64,000 bases of DNA from Sphingopyxis bauzanensis (GCF_002205675.1 NZ_NISK01000003.1:372001-436000); one strand, 5' to 3'; counted from the first letter of the stretch, positions 13,774 through 22,220 are shown. Translations and numbers: made by a program. Notes: generated by a model not told the origin, from the letters alone.

Positions 13774-14372
13774 TGAAACGCGTCCTCATCGCTTGCGAAT
13801 ATTCAGCGACCGTTCGTGACGCCTTTCGCGCTCGCGGGTTCGATGCTTGGTCCTGCGACCTGTTGCCGACCGAAGGCGACCCGCGTTGGCATATCCACGG
13901 CGATGTTCTTTCGTTCCTGACCGGCATGGCGCGGCCTTGGGATTTGCTGATCGCTCACCCGCCCTGCACTGACCTTGCTGTAAGCGGCGCCAGGCACTTC
14001 CCGGCGAAGATCGCAGACGGTCGCCAGCAACGCGCGCTTGAGTTCGTGCAGCGGCTGCTTGACGCCCCGGTCCCGCATATCGCGCTGGAAAACCCGATCA
14101 GCGTCATATCGAGCAAGATACGCAAGCCTGACCAGATTATCCAGCCGTGGCAGTTTGGGCATGGCGAGACGAAATCCACCTGCCTGTGGCTCAAAAACCT
14201 GCCGAAGATGGTCCCGACCGACGTTGTCGAAGGCCGCTCTGATCGCATCCACAAGATGCCGCCAGGACCTAACCGCTGGAAAGAGCGCAGCCGCACCTAT
14301 CAGGGGATAGCCGACGCAATGGCTGGCCAGTGGGGTGATTACATCCTCAAGACCGAAAGGCTCGCAGCATGA
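13770..14372 (+). CDS. DNA cytosine methyltransferase-like phage protein
   Basis: A 200-residue protein: VLIACEYSATVRDAFRARGFDAWSCDLLP is a SAM-binding Rossmann start, AHPPCTDLAVSG holds the PC catalytic motif of C5-cytosine methyltransferases, and ALENP matches the ENV-type motif. The target recognition region is very short. This family is widespread in phages and annotated as cytosine methyltransferase; activity is not proven for most members. With the DPPY enzyme in the left arm it gives the phage two modification-type genes. Confidence 0.82.
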   Translation: MMKRVLIACEYSATVRDAFRARGFDAWSCDLLPTEGDPRWHIHGDVLSFLTGMARPWDLLIAHPPCTDLAVSGARHFPAKIADGRQQRALEFVQRLLDAPVPHIALENPISVISSKIRKPDQIIQPWQFGHGETKSTCLWLKNLPKMVPTDVVEGRSDRIHKMPPGPNRWKERSRTYQGIADAMAGQWGDYILKTERLAA

Positions 14373-14491
14373 TCCGCGTCTTCACCAGACACTTCCGCAT
14401 GCTCCGGCCCTCTATCCACTCACCCGGTGATAGATACCTGCCTGTTATGGGGTTGGTGCTGGGGTTTATTCTTGCGGGGATGCTCAAGTGA
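14369..14491 (+). CDS. Small membrane protein, 40 aa
   Basis: Reads MIRVFTRHFRMLRPSIHSPGDRYLPVMGLVLGFILAGMLK: a basic N-terminus and a C-terminal membrane helix. ATGA overlap at the start and GTGA at the end support a real gene missed by length cut-offs. Function unknown. Confidence 0.6.
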   Translation: MIRVFTRHFRMLRPSIHSPGDRYLPVMGLVLGFILAGMLK

Positions 14492-15006
14492 AGGGGGCGT
14501 TGCCGCAAGCGGCCCGGGCTGCTGGCCTACGGCCTGAGCCAGCTTCGCCGTCTCAGCAGAGCAGCATCCCTAACGCGGGGCTGGTCGAGCTGGTCGAGCG
14601 CGGCGCCAAGCCAAGCGCGGCCCTAGACCGGGAAATCGCGCTTGCTGTTGGCTGGCACCGCTATTCACCTAGCGAGATTGGCCGCAAGAACCCCGGCTGG
14701 ATCGCGCCAGAGGATTTTATTGGCGAATATGTCAGGGGGGACGGGCGGCGAACGCCGAAGCTCGACAGCCTTCACGGCACCGACATCTGGCGCGAGCCTC
14801 GCCCATATTCGACCAGCATAGACGCCGCCATGACGTTGGTTCCGCCGGGGCATATTTTCGGCTGCGGTTCGAAAGACGCAACTGGAACCGCGTGGGCATG
14901 GTCCGGCCCTGCCGATCCGCTTGAATACCGGTCGATATCGAATGCCGCCACTCCAGCGCTGGCCCTATGCGCCGCCGCGCTCAAAGCCAAAGGAGAAAAC
15001 CAGTGA
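14488..15006 (+). CDS. Phage protein resembling the ABA-sandwich family, 172 aa
   Basis: Pattern LVELVERGAKPSAALDREIALAVGW...PYSTSIDAAMTLVP...ATPALALCAAALKAK is shared by many prophage proteins in alphaproteobacteria (Phage ABA sandwich domain type). No function is established. GTG start overlaps the upstream stop. Confidence 0.78.
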   Translation: MKGALPQAARAAGLRPEPASPSQQSSIPNAGLVELVERGAKPSAALDREIALAVGWHRYSPSEIGRKNPGWIAPEDFIGEYVRGDGRRTPKLDSLHGTDIWREPRPYSTSIDAAMTLVPPGHIFGCGSKDATGTAWAWSGPADPLEYRSISNAATPALALCAAALKAKGENQ

Positions 15007-15212
15007 ACGCCACCTACAAGGGCTGGGCGATCAGCGCCGACTGCCCGCCGATCCCGATCCGCAGCTTCGACTGGTGCGCGACCTCGCCCGACTATGACGT
15101 TGATTGCGATCAGGACGGGTTCTTTCGCTGCGGCGGCGCTCAGGTCCATGCCGCCACTTACAAAGAATTGCTGGTCGAGATTGACGACCATATCGCAGGA
15201 GAAGAATTGTGA
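15003..15212 (+). CDS. Small phage protein, 69 aa
   Basis: GTG start in a GTGA overlap. Reads MNATYKGWAISADCPPIPIRSFDWCATSPDYDVDCDQDG..., then a helix (ATYKELLVEIDDHIAGEEL). This YKG..I...PPIP.R..DW......YD form recurs in phage genomes; unknown role. Confidence 0.72.
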   Translation: MNATYKGWAISADCPPIPIRSFDWCATSPDYDVDCDQDGFFRCGGAQVHAATYKELLVEIDDHIAGEEL

Positions 15213-15394
15213 ACGAGCGCGACCGCCTTGTCCGCAAATACCTGCTGCTCATGGAACGCTCATGGGAGGACCGCATGGGGCGCCGCACCAAGCCGCTGCT
15301 GTGGCCGTGGTCCTATCGCGCCGGTCTCACGAAAGCGATCCACCTTGTCCGCGCCCGCATCGACCAGTGCGACATTCAAAGGCTTGCCGCATGA
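15209..15394 (+). CDS. Small basic phage protein, 61 aa
   Basis: GTG start overlapping the previous stop. Basic helical protein MNERDRLVRKYLLLMERSWEDRMGRRTKPLLWPWSYRAG.... Not recognised. Confidence 0.65.
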   Translation: MNERDRLVRKYLLLMERSWEDRMGRRTKPLLWPWSYRAGLTKAIHLVRARIDQCDIQRLAA

Positions 15395-16083
15395 GCATCC
15401 CCAACTCCACCCCCGACATCGCCTACAGCATGGCGGTTGACGACCTCTATAGCGAGGCAGCGAACTTTGTTGATGGCGAACCCGTCAAAACACAAGGCGA
15501 GGCCGACGCGCTGGCTGCGATCATCACCGGGGCGAAGCAAATCCGCAAGGATGCCGATGCTGCCCGCAAGACCGAAAAGCAGCCCCATGACGACGCTGCC
15601 AAGGCCGTGCAAGCCAAATGGGCGCCGGTGCTGACCAAGGTCGATGACGTGATTACAGCCGTCCAGAAGCCCCTCACAGCGTGGCTACTGGCACAAGAGG
15701 AAGAACGCCAGCGGATAGCCCAGGAGACGCAGGCAGAAGCTGACAGGCTGGCAGAACAGGCAATCGCAGCCGCGCGCACGTCGGGCAGTCTGGAAAGCCT
15801 CACCGCGACCCGCGAATTGCAGGACGCCGCCTTTGACGCTGCCAAGGTCGCCAAACGCGCTGGCAAGGCCAAGAGCCATGTTCACGGCGGCGGTCGGGCT
15901 TTCGGGCTGCGGACCTATTGGGAAGCATCCCTGACAGACAGCGGGGAAGCCCTGAAATGGGCGAAGGCGCGTCACCCCGAAGAATTGCGAGAGTTTCTGC
16001 GCGAATTGGCCGGAAAGGCCGTGAACGCCGGTGCGCGGGAAATACCCGGCTTCACAATCAACCAAGAGCGAAAAGTAGCATAG
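15391..16083 (+). CDS. Coiled-coil phage protein next to the SSB-like gene, 230 aa
   Basis: Start MSIPNSTPDIAYSM overlaps the upstream stop. Residues ~30-150 form a long charged helix/coiled coil (KQIRKDADAARKTEKQ, QEEERQRIAQETQAEADRLAEQA), followed by a C-terminal domain (LRTYWEASLTDSGEALKWAKARHPEELREFL... AREIPGFTINQERKVA). Similar proteins accompany phage recombination and ssDNA-binding genes. A role in recombination or ssDNA handling is inferred from position. A 16-bp gap leads to the SSB-like gene. Confidence 0.72.
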   Translation: MSIPNSTPDIAYSMAVDDLYSEAANFVDGEPVKTQGEADALAAIITGAKQIRKDADAARKTEKQPHDDAAKAVQAKWAPVLTKVDDVITAVQKPLTAWLLAQEEERQRIAQETQAEADRLAEQAIAAARTSGSLESLTATRELQDAAFDAAKVAKRAGKAKSHVHGGGRAFGLRTYWEASLTDSGEALKWAKARHPEELREFLRELAGKAVNAGAREIPGFTINQERKVA

Positions 16084-16099
16084 AGAAAGGACGAAAAGA

Positions 16100-16726
16100 A
16101 TGGCGATTGTAGCAACTGACACCGGAGGGGGTGGCGACTTTACCCCCGTCCCCATGGGCACTCATTTCGCGGTCTGCGATATGGTTGTGGACCTTGGAAA
16201 GCAGCGCACGTCCTATCAGGGCGAGGAAAGCGTCAAGCACCAGATCTATCTGCGCTGGCAGATCCCCGCCGAGCGCGTCGAATGGAAAGACGGTGACGGC
16301 AACCAGAAGGAAGGCCCCGCCGTCATCGGCAAGACCTACACCCTTTCGCTGGGTGAGAAGGCCAATCTGCGCAAGGATTTGCAGGCATGGCGCGGCAAGT
16401 CGTTCACCGAGGAAGAATTGCGCGGGTTCGACGTTGCCAAGCTGCTTGGCGTCCCGGCGACCCTGACTGTAACGCACACCGAAAAGAACGGTCGCACCTA
16501 TACCAATGTTGCCAGCCTTGGCGGCATCCCCAAGGGCATGGACAAGCCGAGCGCCGAGAATGGCGTGACGCTCTATGACAACGATAACGCCGGGACATTC
16601 GAGAACCTGCCCAAGTGGCTGCGCGAGAAGATCACCGCGCAGATCGACCCCGGCAAAGTCGAGGATGAAGGCGCCGGTCCCCGCCCGTTCGCGGACGATG
16701 ACCTTGACGATGACGTGCCATTTTGA
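16100..16726 (+). CDS. Phage SSB-like protein, 208 aa
   Basis: The N-terminal two-thirds (FTPVPMGTHFAVCDMVVDLG...KHQIYLRWQIP) match a phage family thought to adopt an OB-fold. The C-terminus is acidic and ends DDDLDDDVPF, the conserved SSB tip that recruits replication and repair partners. Hence a single-stranded DNA-binding role is likely. AAAGGA lies about 8 bases before the ATG. The following gene starts inside its stop codon (TGATG). Confidence 0.78.
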   Translation: MAIVATDTGGGGDFTPVPMGTHFAVCDMVVDLGKQRTSYQGEESVKHQIYLRWQIPAERVEWKDGDGNQKEGPAVIGKTYTLSLGEKANLRKDLQAWRGKSFTEEELRGFDVAKLLGVPATLTVTHTEKNGRTYTNVASLGGIPKGMDKPSAENGVTLYDNDNAGTFENLPKWLREKITAQIDPGKVEDEGAGPRPFADDDLDDDVPF

Positions 16727-17073
16727 TGCGTCTGTCATTCGCCCCTCGCAAGAAGAACGCCGGTCGGCCTGCCAGTAAGTCGGCGCCGGGGTTCCTGCAA
16801 TGGCTGCGCGGTCGCCCGTGCATCCTCGCCCACACTGGCGCTTGCGAGGGGCAGATGGAGGCAATGCACGTCGATCACGGCGGCGACAAGGGGATGGGGA
16901 CGAAGGTCAGTGACCGCTTCGCCATCCCCGGTTGCTCTGGCCATCATCGCGAGCAGCACAACACCGGCTGGCAGACGTTCCAGAAGAAATACAAGTTCGA
17001 CGCGCTTTGGGCTGCCAGTCAATACTGGTCGAAATGGCCGGGGCGCGGCGCATGGGAGGCCCGCAATGGCTGA
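16726..17073 (+). CDS. DUF968-like HNH-fold nuclease, 115 aa
   Basis: Contains PCILAHTGACEG...MHVDHGGDKGMGTKVSDRFAIPGCSGHHREQHN: the Cys/His pattern of DUF968 and HNH-type phage nucleases (GMGTK..D...IPLC..HH...H). Such proteins accompany phage recombination genes. ATG within TGATG of the SSB-like stop. Confidence 0.78.
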   Translation: MRLSFAPRKKNAGRPASKSAPGFLQWLRGRPCILAHTGACEGQMEAMHVDHGGDKGMGTKVSDRFAIPGCSGHHREQHNTGWQTFQKKYKFDALWAASQYWSKWPGRGAWEARNG

Positions 17074-17464
17074 AAAGAAAACCGTCAAGCTGCTCGACCA
17101 AATGGCGCGCGATCTTGCCCACAAGCTTATCGACCGCGCGCCAGATGGGCATGTTGTCGTGGTCAGTGAGCCTACCCGCAACCTCGACCAGAACGCAAAG
17201 ATGTGGGCCATGATAGCCGACTGCCAGGAGCAGATTCCTGACATGCGCGAGATGGACGGCGAGAGCATCAAACTCCGCTTCATGGACGCGCTCGGCACCG
17301 AGATGCGATATTTGCCGAAGCTAGACGGGACGGGATTTTTCCCGGTCGGCCACAAGTCATCGGCCCTGTCTGTCAGGCAATTCGCTGACCTTATTGAACT
17401 GATTTACGCAACCGGCGCTCAACATGGCGTCCGCTGGTCAGAGCCTCAATCTCTGGCCGCCTAA
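17066..17464 (+). CDS. ninB: NinB-like recombination protein, 132 aa
   Basis: The core RNLDQNAKMWAMIADCQEQIP...LRFMDALGTEMRYLPKLDGTGFFPVGHKSSALSVRQFADLIELIYATGAQHGVRW follows the NinB/Orf pattern (R...QN..MW.ML.D...Q; G.....G..S..LS...F..L.E.I...GAE.GV.W). Lambda NinB (Orf) binds ssDNA/SSB and substitutes for RecFOR in recombination. Pairing with the SSB-like gene fits. GGAGG precedes the ATG by 7 bases; it overlaps the previous gene by 8 bases. Confidence 0.83.
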   Translation: MAEKKTVKLLDQMARDLAHKLIDRAPDGHVVVVSEPTRNLDQNAKMWAMIADCQEQIPDMREMDGESIKLRFMDALGTEMRYLPKLDGTGFFPVGHKSSALSVRQFADLIELIYATGAQHGVRWSEPQSLAA

Positions 17465-17545
17465 CATCAACCGCCAACGTGCTGGCACAAAACGCCCGCG
17501 AGCAGACGCACGGACCTAGGATGCTCGCGGGGAGGGATTAGAACC

Positions 17546-17950
17546 ATGACCCCCACGGAAGCCGCCGCCCTGTTGAACGGGCGCGAATATACCAAAGAGA
17601 TCACCCGCGACGAGGAGGCGGCTTTCAAAGCTGCCGGTCTGGTAGCACTGTTCGGTGCCAGCGATGACCTTGCTGAATTTCGCGGTGCATGGCGGGAGGA
17701 AGCTAGCTGCTACGGAAGCGCCACCTTGTACGTCAACGAGAGTGGACCGCTCATCAATGACTGCGATGACGACTATTGCCCCTATTTCAAGGCTGTCAGG
17801 GCGAATGCTCGGACCATCTACGCAAATTGGGATGAGGGCGGCTTTTCGTGGCTCTACGTCACCGAAATCCCGCACGAAACCTTCGTCATCATGGAGGACG
17901 GCGACACCTATTGCCGTGGGATCGTGTTCTTGGCGGAGGACGCGGCATGA
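17546..17950 (+). CDS. Phage protein of unknown function, 134 aa
   Basis: Acidic, aromatic-rich protein (MTPTEAAALLNGREYTKEITRDEEAAFKAAGLVALFGASDD...FVIMEDGDTYCRGIVFLAED) preceded by GGGGAGGG. Such 'TPTEAAALLNGREY' proteins occur in several prophages without known role; they look like small cytosolic beta-rich proteins. Confidence 0.74.
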   Translation: MTPTEAAALLNGREYTKEITRDEEAAFKAAGLVALFGASDDLAEFRGAWREEASCYGSATLYVNESGPLINDCDDDYCPYFKAVRANARTIYANWDEGGFSWLYVTEIPHETFVIMEDGDTYCRGIVFLAEDAA

Positions 17951-18117
17951 TAAAGCCCCGCGACTGGCCCCCAATAGAGCGGCTACCAGAAGCCCCCGGC
18001 GTCGTTAAGCTGACAAGCACGGGTTATGTGATCGACGGCAGGCACGTCCGCACAGTCCGTCGTTCCGAGGCACCCCCACCCCATCGTAGTTGGTGGCATA
18101 GGGCGTTGGGACGATGA
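17947..18117 (+). CDS. Small basic phage protein, 56 aa
   Basis: ATGA overlap at start. Reads MIKPRDWPPIERLPEAPGVVKLTSTGYVIDGRHVRTVRRSEAPPP...; basic C-terminus. Stop overlaps the next start. Not recognised. Confidence 0.64.
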   Translation: MIKPRDWPPIERLPEAPGVVKLTSTGYVIDGRHVRTVRRSEAPPPHRSWWHRALGR

Positions 18118-18401
18118 GCGAGCGCGTCCAGGTTAACGCCGTTGTGCATAAGACGGGTCTTGCCAAGCGCACGATCCAGAAGATGGCGCAGCGCGGCGAG
18201 ATACCGGGCGCGGCAAAGCTGGGTTCGACGTGGACGTTCGACCGCATTAAGCTGGCACGATGGATCAGGAATAAGGAACGAGAGTGTCAGATAACCTCTA
18301 CCAACGCGGCGGCATATGGTATGCGCGGATTCAAGTGGCAGGTCGCGACCAACGAAAATCCCTACAGACAGGAAATCGCGCAGAGGCGAAAAGGCGCCTA
18401 G
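18114..18401 (+). CDS. Excisionase-like HTH protein overlapping the integrase
   Basis: Residues ~5-55 form a MerR/AlpA-type winged helix-turn-helix (VVHKTGLAKRTIQKMAQRGEIPGAAKLGSTWTFDRIKLARWI), typical of excisionases/HTH_17 proteins that direct the integrase in excision. The frame then continues 118 bases into the integrase gene in another frame, adding a basic tail unlike the family. Such a long overlap couples the two genes and may let their relative amounts control excision (inference). Confidence 0.75.
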   Translation: MSERVQVNAVVHKTGLAKRTIQKMAQRGEIPGAAKLGSTWTFDRIKLARWIRNKERECQITSTNAAAYGMRGFKWQVATNENPYRQEIAQRRKGA

Positions 18402-19360
18402 CCGTGTTCCTGCAATCCACCTCCCCTTACAAGGCCACGATCCGGCGCAAGTTTGAGGACGTGACCGGCGAGTATCTGGCGAGCGCGAAAACCAACCTGA
18501 AACCCGCCACGCACCGCCGCTATAAAACCAGCATCCTGAAACTGGCCGACACGTTTGCCGGTCACTGGTGGGACGCGATCACCAAGGAAACCTTGCTCGA
18601 ATATATCGACGAACGCAAGGGCGATGGCGTCAAGATTTCGACGATCAAGCGCGACCTTACCGCCCTGTCGCAAGCCGCCGACTATGCCGTTGACCGCGCA
18701 TGGGCTGGCACAAATCCTGTCGCACAATTGCCCAAGCGTCCGCTGCGGTACAAGTCGCCCGTTTTCAAGCGCCCCAGCCAGCGATCGGTGGATCTGGGCA
18801 TAAGCTGCTGCCACGGCAATCTAGAGCCTCTGGCGCGCTTCCTGCTGGCAACGGGGATGCGTTTGATGGAAGGGGCGAGCCTCACGCGCGGGCAAATCGA
18901 CAAACGCCGCAAGGTCGCCACGCTCACCGATACAAAGAACGGTCGCGCTCGCACCGTGTCGCTCAATTCCACGGCCCTGGGTATCCTCGCGGGGCAGGAT
19001 GGCGACATCCTGTTTCCGGCTATCGACCGAGTTACCGGCGAGGCGCGGGTCTATAAGCAAGCCAGCACCAATTGGGCAACCGCGCAGGCGCGAGCTGTCG
19101 AGAAGGCGAAAAAGCAGGGGTGGAAATTCGAGCGGTTCCGGCTGCATGACCTGCGCCATATGTTCGCTATCGACTACCTCGCGAACGGCGGCAACATCTA
19201 CCAGCTTCAAATCGAACTCGGTCACGGCAGCGTCAAGCAGACGGAATGGTATCTGCAATTCCTGTCACCTGATGAACAGATGGGCGCCAAATTTGCCCCG
19301 TCGCAAAATCCGTCACAAGCAAAGCGGTTTTCTGTTGCGGATAAGGCAGAAACCGCGTAA
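18284..19360 (+). CDS. int: Phage tyrosine integrase
   Basis: A 358-residue tyrosine recombinase. An N-terminal arm-binding part (NLYQRGGIWYARIQVAGRDQRKSL), a core-binding SAM-like domain (~60-160) and a catalytic domain with TGMRLMEG (first Arg), LHDLRHMFA (HxxR), LGHGS (His) and a final Tyr in TEWYLQF. It starts with GTG at 18284 and ends 40 bp before the tRNA-Ser fragment, its expected attachment site. Confidence 0.95.
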   Translation: MSDNLYQRGGIWYARIQVAGRDQRKSLQTGNRAEAKRRLAVFLQSTSPYKATIRRKFEDVTGEYLASAKTNLKPATHRRYKTSILKLADTFAGHWWDAITKETLLEYIDERKGDGVKISTIKRDLTALSQAADYAVDRAWAGTNPVAQLPKRPLRYKSPVFKRPSQRSVDLGISCCHGNLEPLARFLLATGMRLMEGASLTRGQIDKRRKVATLTDTKNGRARTVSLNSTALGILAGQDGDILFPAIDRVTGEARVYKQASTNWATAQARAVEKAKKQGWKFERFRLHDLRHMFAIDYLANGGNIYQLQIELGHGSVKQTEWYLQFLSPDEQMGAKFAPSQNPSQAKRFSVADKAETA

Positions 19361-19400
19361 TCTTGCGGCTTAGAAGGAGATGAGCGCCATGCAACAAACC

Positions 19401-19461
19401 GGTCTTGAAAACCGCCGTGGGTGCAAGCTCACCGTGGGTTCGAATCCCACCCTGTCCGCCA
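19401..19461 (+). repeat. attR: 3' fragment of tRNA-Ser(UGA)
   Basis: 61 bp beginning at the anticodon stem GGTCTTGAAAACC (anticodon TGA), then the long variable arm GTGGGTGCAAGCTCAC, T-loop GGTTCGAATCC and acceptor end CTGTCCGCCA. The sequence to its left cannot pair as a 5' half, so it is not a complete tRNA. This is the duplicated 3' end created by integration into a tRNA-Ser gene. The intact copy should lie at the left prophage end. Confidence 0.9.
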
Positions 19462-19474
19462 CCTTCGTTTGGCG

Positions 19475-21124
19475 TCATGGCATTCTTTGGGCGCAGTTGG
19501 CGGGGAGCGGGCGCAGCAATGGGCGCCCCGCGGCGACCCCCGTCGATTGCCCGCCGTCGATCGCAAGCTGTCCGTTGACGAACAACTGGCGTACTCCGAC
19601 GCTGAATTCGCGTGGCCGGATATAGTCCGCCTGCGGGGCATAGGTCGCGGGATCGAACACCAGCACATCGGCGTAATGACCGGGGCGAAGATAACCGCGG
19701 CGGTCGATCTTGTAGATGTCGGCAGTGCGCCCGGTCGACTGGCGGATGAAGGTTGCAAGGCTGATGACCTGCCGTTCACGGACATATCGGACGTATTTTT
19801 CCGGGAAGCTGGCGAACATACGGGGATGGCCCGCTGATCCGTCCGATGACGTCACCATCCAGGGCTGCTGCATGAAAAGATCGACGTCGGCTTGCGCCAT
19901 GTTGAACGAAGCGACGGCAGTTCCGCCGCCGCTTTCGCCACGCTGTTTTTCCGCGATATTCTGGCGGATGATCCGCAGCGCAGCGTCACGGCTGTCGAGT
20001 TTCCATTCGGCACCGACATCTTCCAGCGTCTTGCCGACCCAGGGATACCCCTGCCCGATCAGCAGCAATGCTTCAGCGCCCCCGCGCCGCCGCAAATTCG
20101 CCTGCATCTCGTTGCGGATACGCGCGAGCGTCGCCGGATCGTCCAGCCGCTTGAGCAACGCTGCGCCGCCGCCATCGACCGCCCAGCGCGGCAACAGGGC
20201 CGCATCGAGGTTCGAGCCCGAAGCGAGCCACGGATATTGGTCGGCGGTCACCTCGATGCCCGCCGCGCGCGCTTCGTCGATCGCCGATATTACCGCGGCT
20301 GCTTGGCCGTGCACGTCAACGCCCAACGCTTTCAGATGCGCGAAATGCACCGGCATATTGGCTTGCCGACCGATCTCGATCGCTTCTTCGACCGAACCGA
20401 GCAGACCAATGCTGTAACTCGATTCGTCGCGCTGGTGGGTATCGTACACGCCGCCGCGGGTCGCCGCTTCGCGCGCCACCGCCACAACTTCCGCCGTCGC
20501 CGCAAAGCTTTGCGGGGCATAGAAGAGCCCGGTCGAAAAGCCCGTTGCCCCCTCGCACATTCCCTTGGCGACCAGGGCCTTCATTGCTCCAAGCTCGGCG
20601 TCCGTCGGCGCACGCGCATCCTGGCCCAGCACGCGCTGGCGAACCGGGCCGAAACCGACGAAGGGCACGACATTGGTTCCGATGCCGGATTGCGCCAGCT
20701 GCCGGGCGTCGGCTGCAACATCGGGCGTGCCGGCCCCGTCGACGCCGATCATTACCGTGCTGACGCCTTGATAAAGCCACGGCGCGTTGAGCCTTTCCCC
20801 CCGAACGGAGGATCTCAAAAATGCGTCCGCGTGGGTGTGCGGGTCAATAAAGCCGGGTGTGACAATCATGCCTTTGGCGTCAATGATGCGCTTTGCTTTT
20901 CGTGAAATATCCGGACCGATCGCAACAATCTGATCGTCGCGGATGGCAACATCGCCGACGAAGGGCGCGCCCTCCCCGCCGTCATGGATGGTGCCTCCTC
21001 GGATAAGGACATCAACAGAGTCGTTCGGGTTTGCTCCGGCGCTGGACACGCAAAGGAGTAGCGCCGCCGATGAAAGGAGCGCGATCGATCGCCGAGCGAC
21101 TTTGGCGGAAAGTGATGGTGGCAT
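19475..21124 (-). CDS. Secreted N-acyl-D-amino-acid deacylase (D-aminoacylase family)
   Basis: A 549-residue amidohydrolase with a signal peptide (RRSIALLSSAALLLCVSSAGA), so periplasmic. The metal-binding GFIDPHTHADAF motif lies near residue 95; HFAHLKALG and a C-terminal GYLRPGHYADVLVFDP segment are those of the D-aminoacylase/D-glutamate deacylase subgroup. These enzymes release free D-amino acids from N-acyl-D-amino acids. GGAAGAG precedes the ATG. It faces a divergent LysR gene and a D-glutamate pathway, which supports a role in D-amino-acid use. Confidence 0.88.
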   Translation of the reverse strand: MPPSLSAKVARRSIALLSSAALLLCVSSAGANPNDSVDVLIRGGTIHDGGEGAPFVGDVAIRDDQIVAIGPDISRKAKRIIDAKGMIVTPGFIDPHTHADAFLRSSVRGERLNAPWLYQGVSTVMIGVDGAGTPDVAADARQLAQSGIGTNVVPFVGFGPVRQRVLGQDARAPTDAELGAMKALVAKGMCEGATGFSTGLFYAPQSFAATAEVVAVAREAATRGGVYDTHQRDESSYSIGLLGSVEEAIEIGRQANMPVHFAHLKALGVDVHGQAAAVISAIDEARAAGIEVTADQYPWLASGSNLDAALLPRWAVDGGGAALLKRLDDPATLARIRNEMQANLRRRGGAEALLLIGQGYPWVGKTLEDVGAEWKLDSRDAALRIIRQNIAEKQRGESGGGTAVASFNMAQADVDLFMQQPWMVTSSDGSAGHPRMFASFPEKYVRYVRERQVISLATFIRQSTGRTADIYKIDRRGYLRPGHYADVLVFDPATYAPQADYIRPREFSVGVRQLFVNGQLAIDGGQSTGVAAGRPLLRPLPANCAQRMP

Positions 21125-21335
21125 TGATCAGACTCTTCCAGATATAGTGGCGCGCCGCCGGGGCGTAAAATAGCGTTCGTATCCGCTGGCTCGAACCACG
21201 CGCTGACCAGAATGTCCCGAACAACCACCCGAGGTCCAGACAGGGGAGTTGCCGCGCCCATAACCCGATGGCATAATGTTGGTTGTGGCGGCCGTTGATC
21301 ATCGCCCCAACCACCTGATCCGGGACCATAGCCGA

Positions 21336-22220
21336 ATGAACCTGCGACAGATCGAGATATTCCATGCAGTGTTCCTGCACGGCACGGTCAGCGCCGCTGC
21401 CCGGGCGCTCAACGTGTCTCAACCTTCCGTCACCAAGGTGCTTCGCCACGCTGAGCGTTCGATCGGTCTGACGCTGTTCGAACGATCGAAGGGGCGGCTG
21501 ATCCCGACCCAGGACGCACACACCCTGTTCGCGGAGGTGTCCGACATTCAGGACCGGGTTCGCTCGCTGCGTCAGGCGTGTCAGAATCTCCGGCACGGGC
21601 GCGGCGGATTGCTGCGTATCTCGGCTCTGCCTTCGCTTGGCCTTGGCGCAATTCCCGCTGCGGTCGCACGGTTTCTCGCTGATCATGAAGACATCATGTT
21701 CGACCTTCAGACGCTGCATCATGACGAAATGGTGCGCAAACTCTATGAGCATGAAACGGACATTGCGGTGGGTTTCGAGGTGCCCCTGTCGGCGCCGGTC
21801 GCGCATCAGGTGATTGGCGAGGGCGAGCTGGTCGTCATCTACCGCGAGCAGGACATGCCCGCCGCGCCGCCGCGCCTGCACCTTGACGAGCTGCGCGGGC
21901 ACAAGTTTATCAGCCCGGTGCAGAACGGGCCAATCGGCCGCATGTTGTCGAGCGAGCTCAGCCGGCTGGAAGTAACGCTCGACGAGGTGATATCGGCGCG
22001 CACCTATTATGTCGCCGCTGCCCTCGTCGGAGCAGGCGTCGGGATGGCGATCGTCGATAATTTCACCGCCCACGCGGTATTGGCGCCGGGGCTCTCCAGC
22101 CGGCCGCTGCAGCCCGCAATCACGTTCGACATCAACGCTGTCTATTTGCAGAATCGTCCCCCGTCGAAAACCACGTCCGCCTTCCTCGACGTGCTCGCGA
22201 CGGTGATCGAAGGATTATAG
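21336..22220 (+). CDS. LysR-type regulator of the D-amino-acid locus
   Basis: A 294-residue LysR protein: N-terminal winged HTH (LRQIEIFHAVFLHGTVSAAARALNVSQPSVTKVLRHAERSIG) and a C-terminal effector-binding fold. Placed between the deacylase and dgcN-like genes and divergent from the deacylase, it probably controls both from the 21125-21335 region. The start at 21336 (MNLRQIEIF) fits the family; the longer frame adds unrelated residues. Confidence 0.9.
   Translation: MNLRQIEIFHAVFLHGTVSAAARALNVSQPSVTKVLRHAERSIGLTLFERSKGRLIPTQDAHTLFAEVSDIQDRVRSLRQACQNLRHGRGGLLRISALPSLGLGAIPAAVARFLADHEDIMFDLQTLHHDEMVRKLYEHETDIAVGFEVPLSAPVAHQVIGEGELVVIYREQDMPAAPPRLHLDELRGHKFISPVQNGPIGRMLSSELSRLEVTLDEVISARTYYVAAALVGAGVGMAIVDNFTAHAVLAPGLSSRPLQPAITFDINAVYLQNRPPSKTTSAFLDVLATVIEGL

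Larger units (their letters stand above)
1..19461. mobile_element. Prophage, right portion (left end outside window)
   Basis: A temperate phage genome ending at a tRNA-Ser fragment at 19401-19461, with an integrase next to that end. Portal, large and small terminase, RusA, a replication protein, repressor with operators, SSB-like and NinB-like proteins, excisionase-like protein and integrase are all present. The left arm is transcribed leftward and the right arm rightward from the switch at about 11.3-11.7 kb. Head, tail and lysis genes must lie left of base 1. The visible genes are intact, so it may be functional, but the rest cannot be judged. The portal type suggests a podovirus-like virion (inference). 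Confidence 0.93.

Noticed and set aside
19401..19461. Complete functional tRNA-Ser
   Set aside because: The preceding bases cannot form the acceptor, D-stem and D-loop; only the part from the anticodon stem onward is present.
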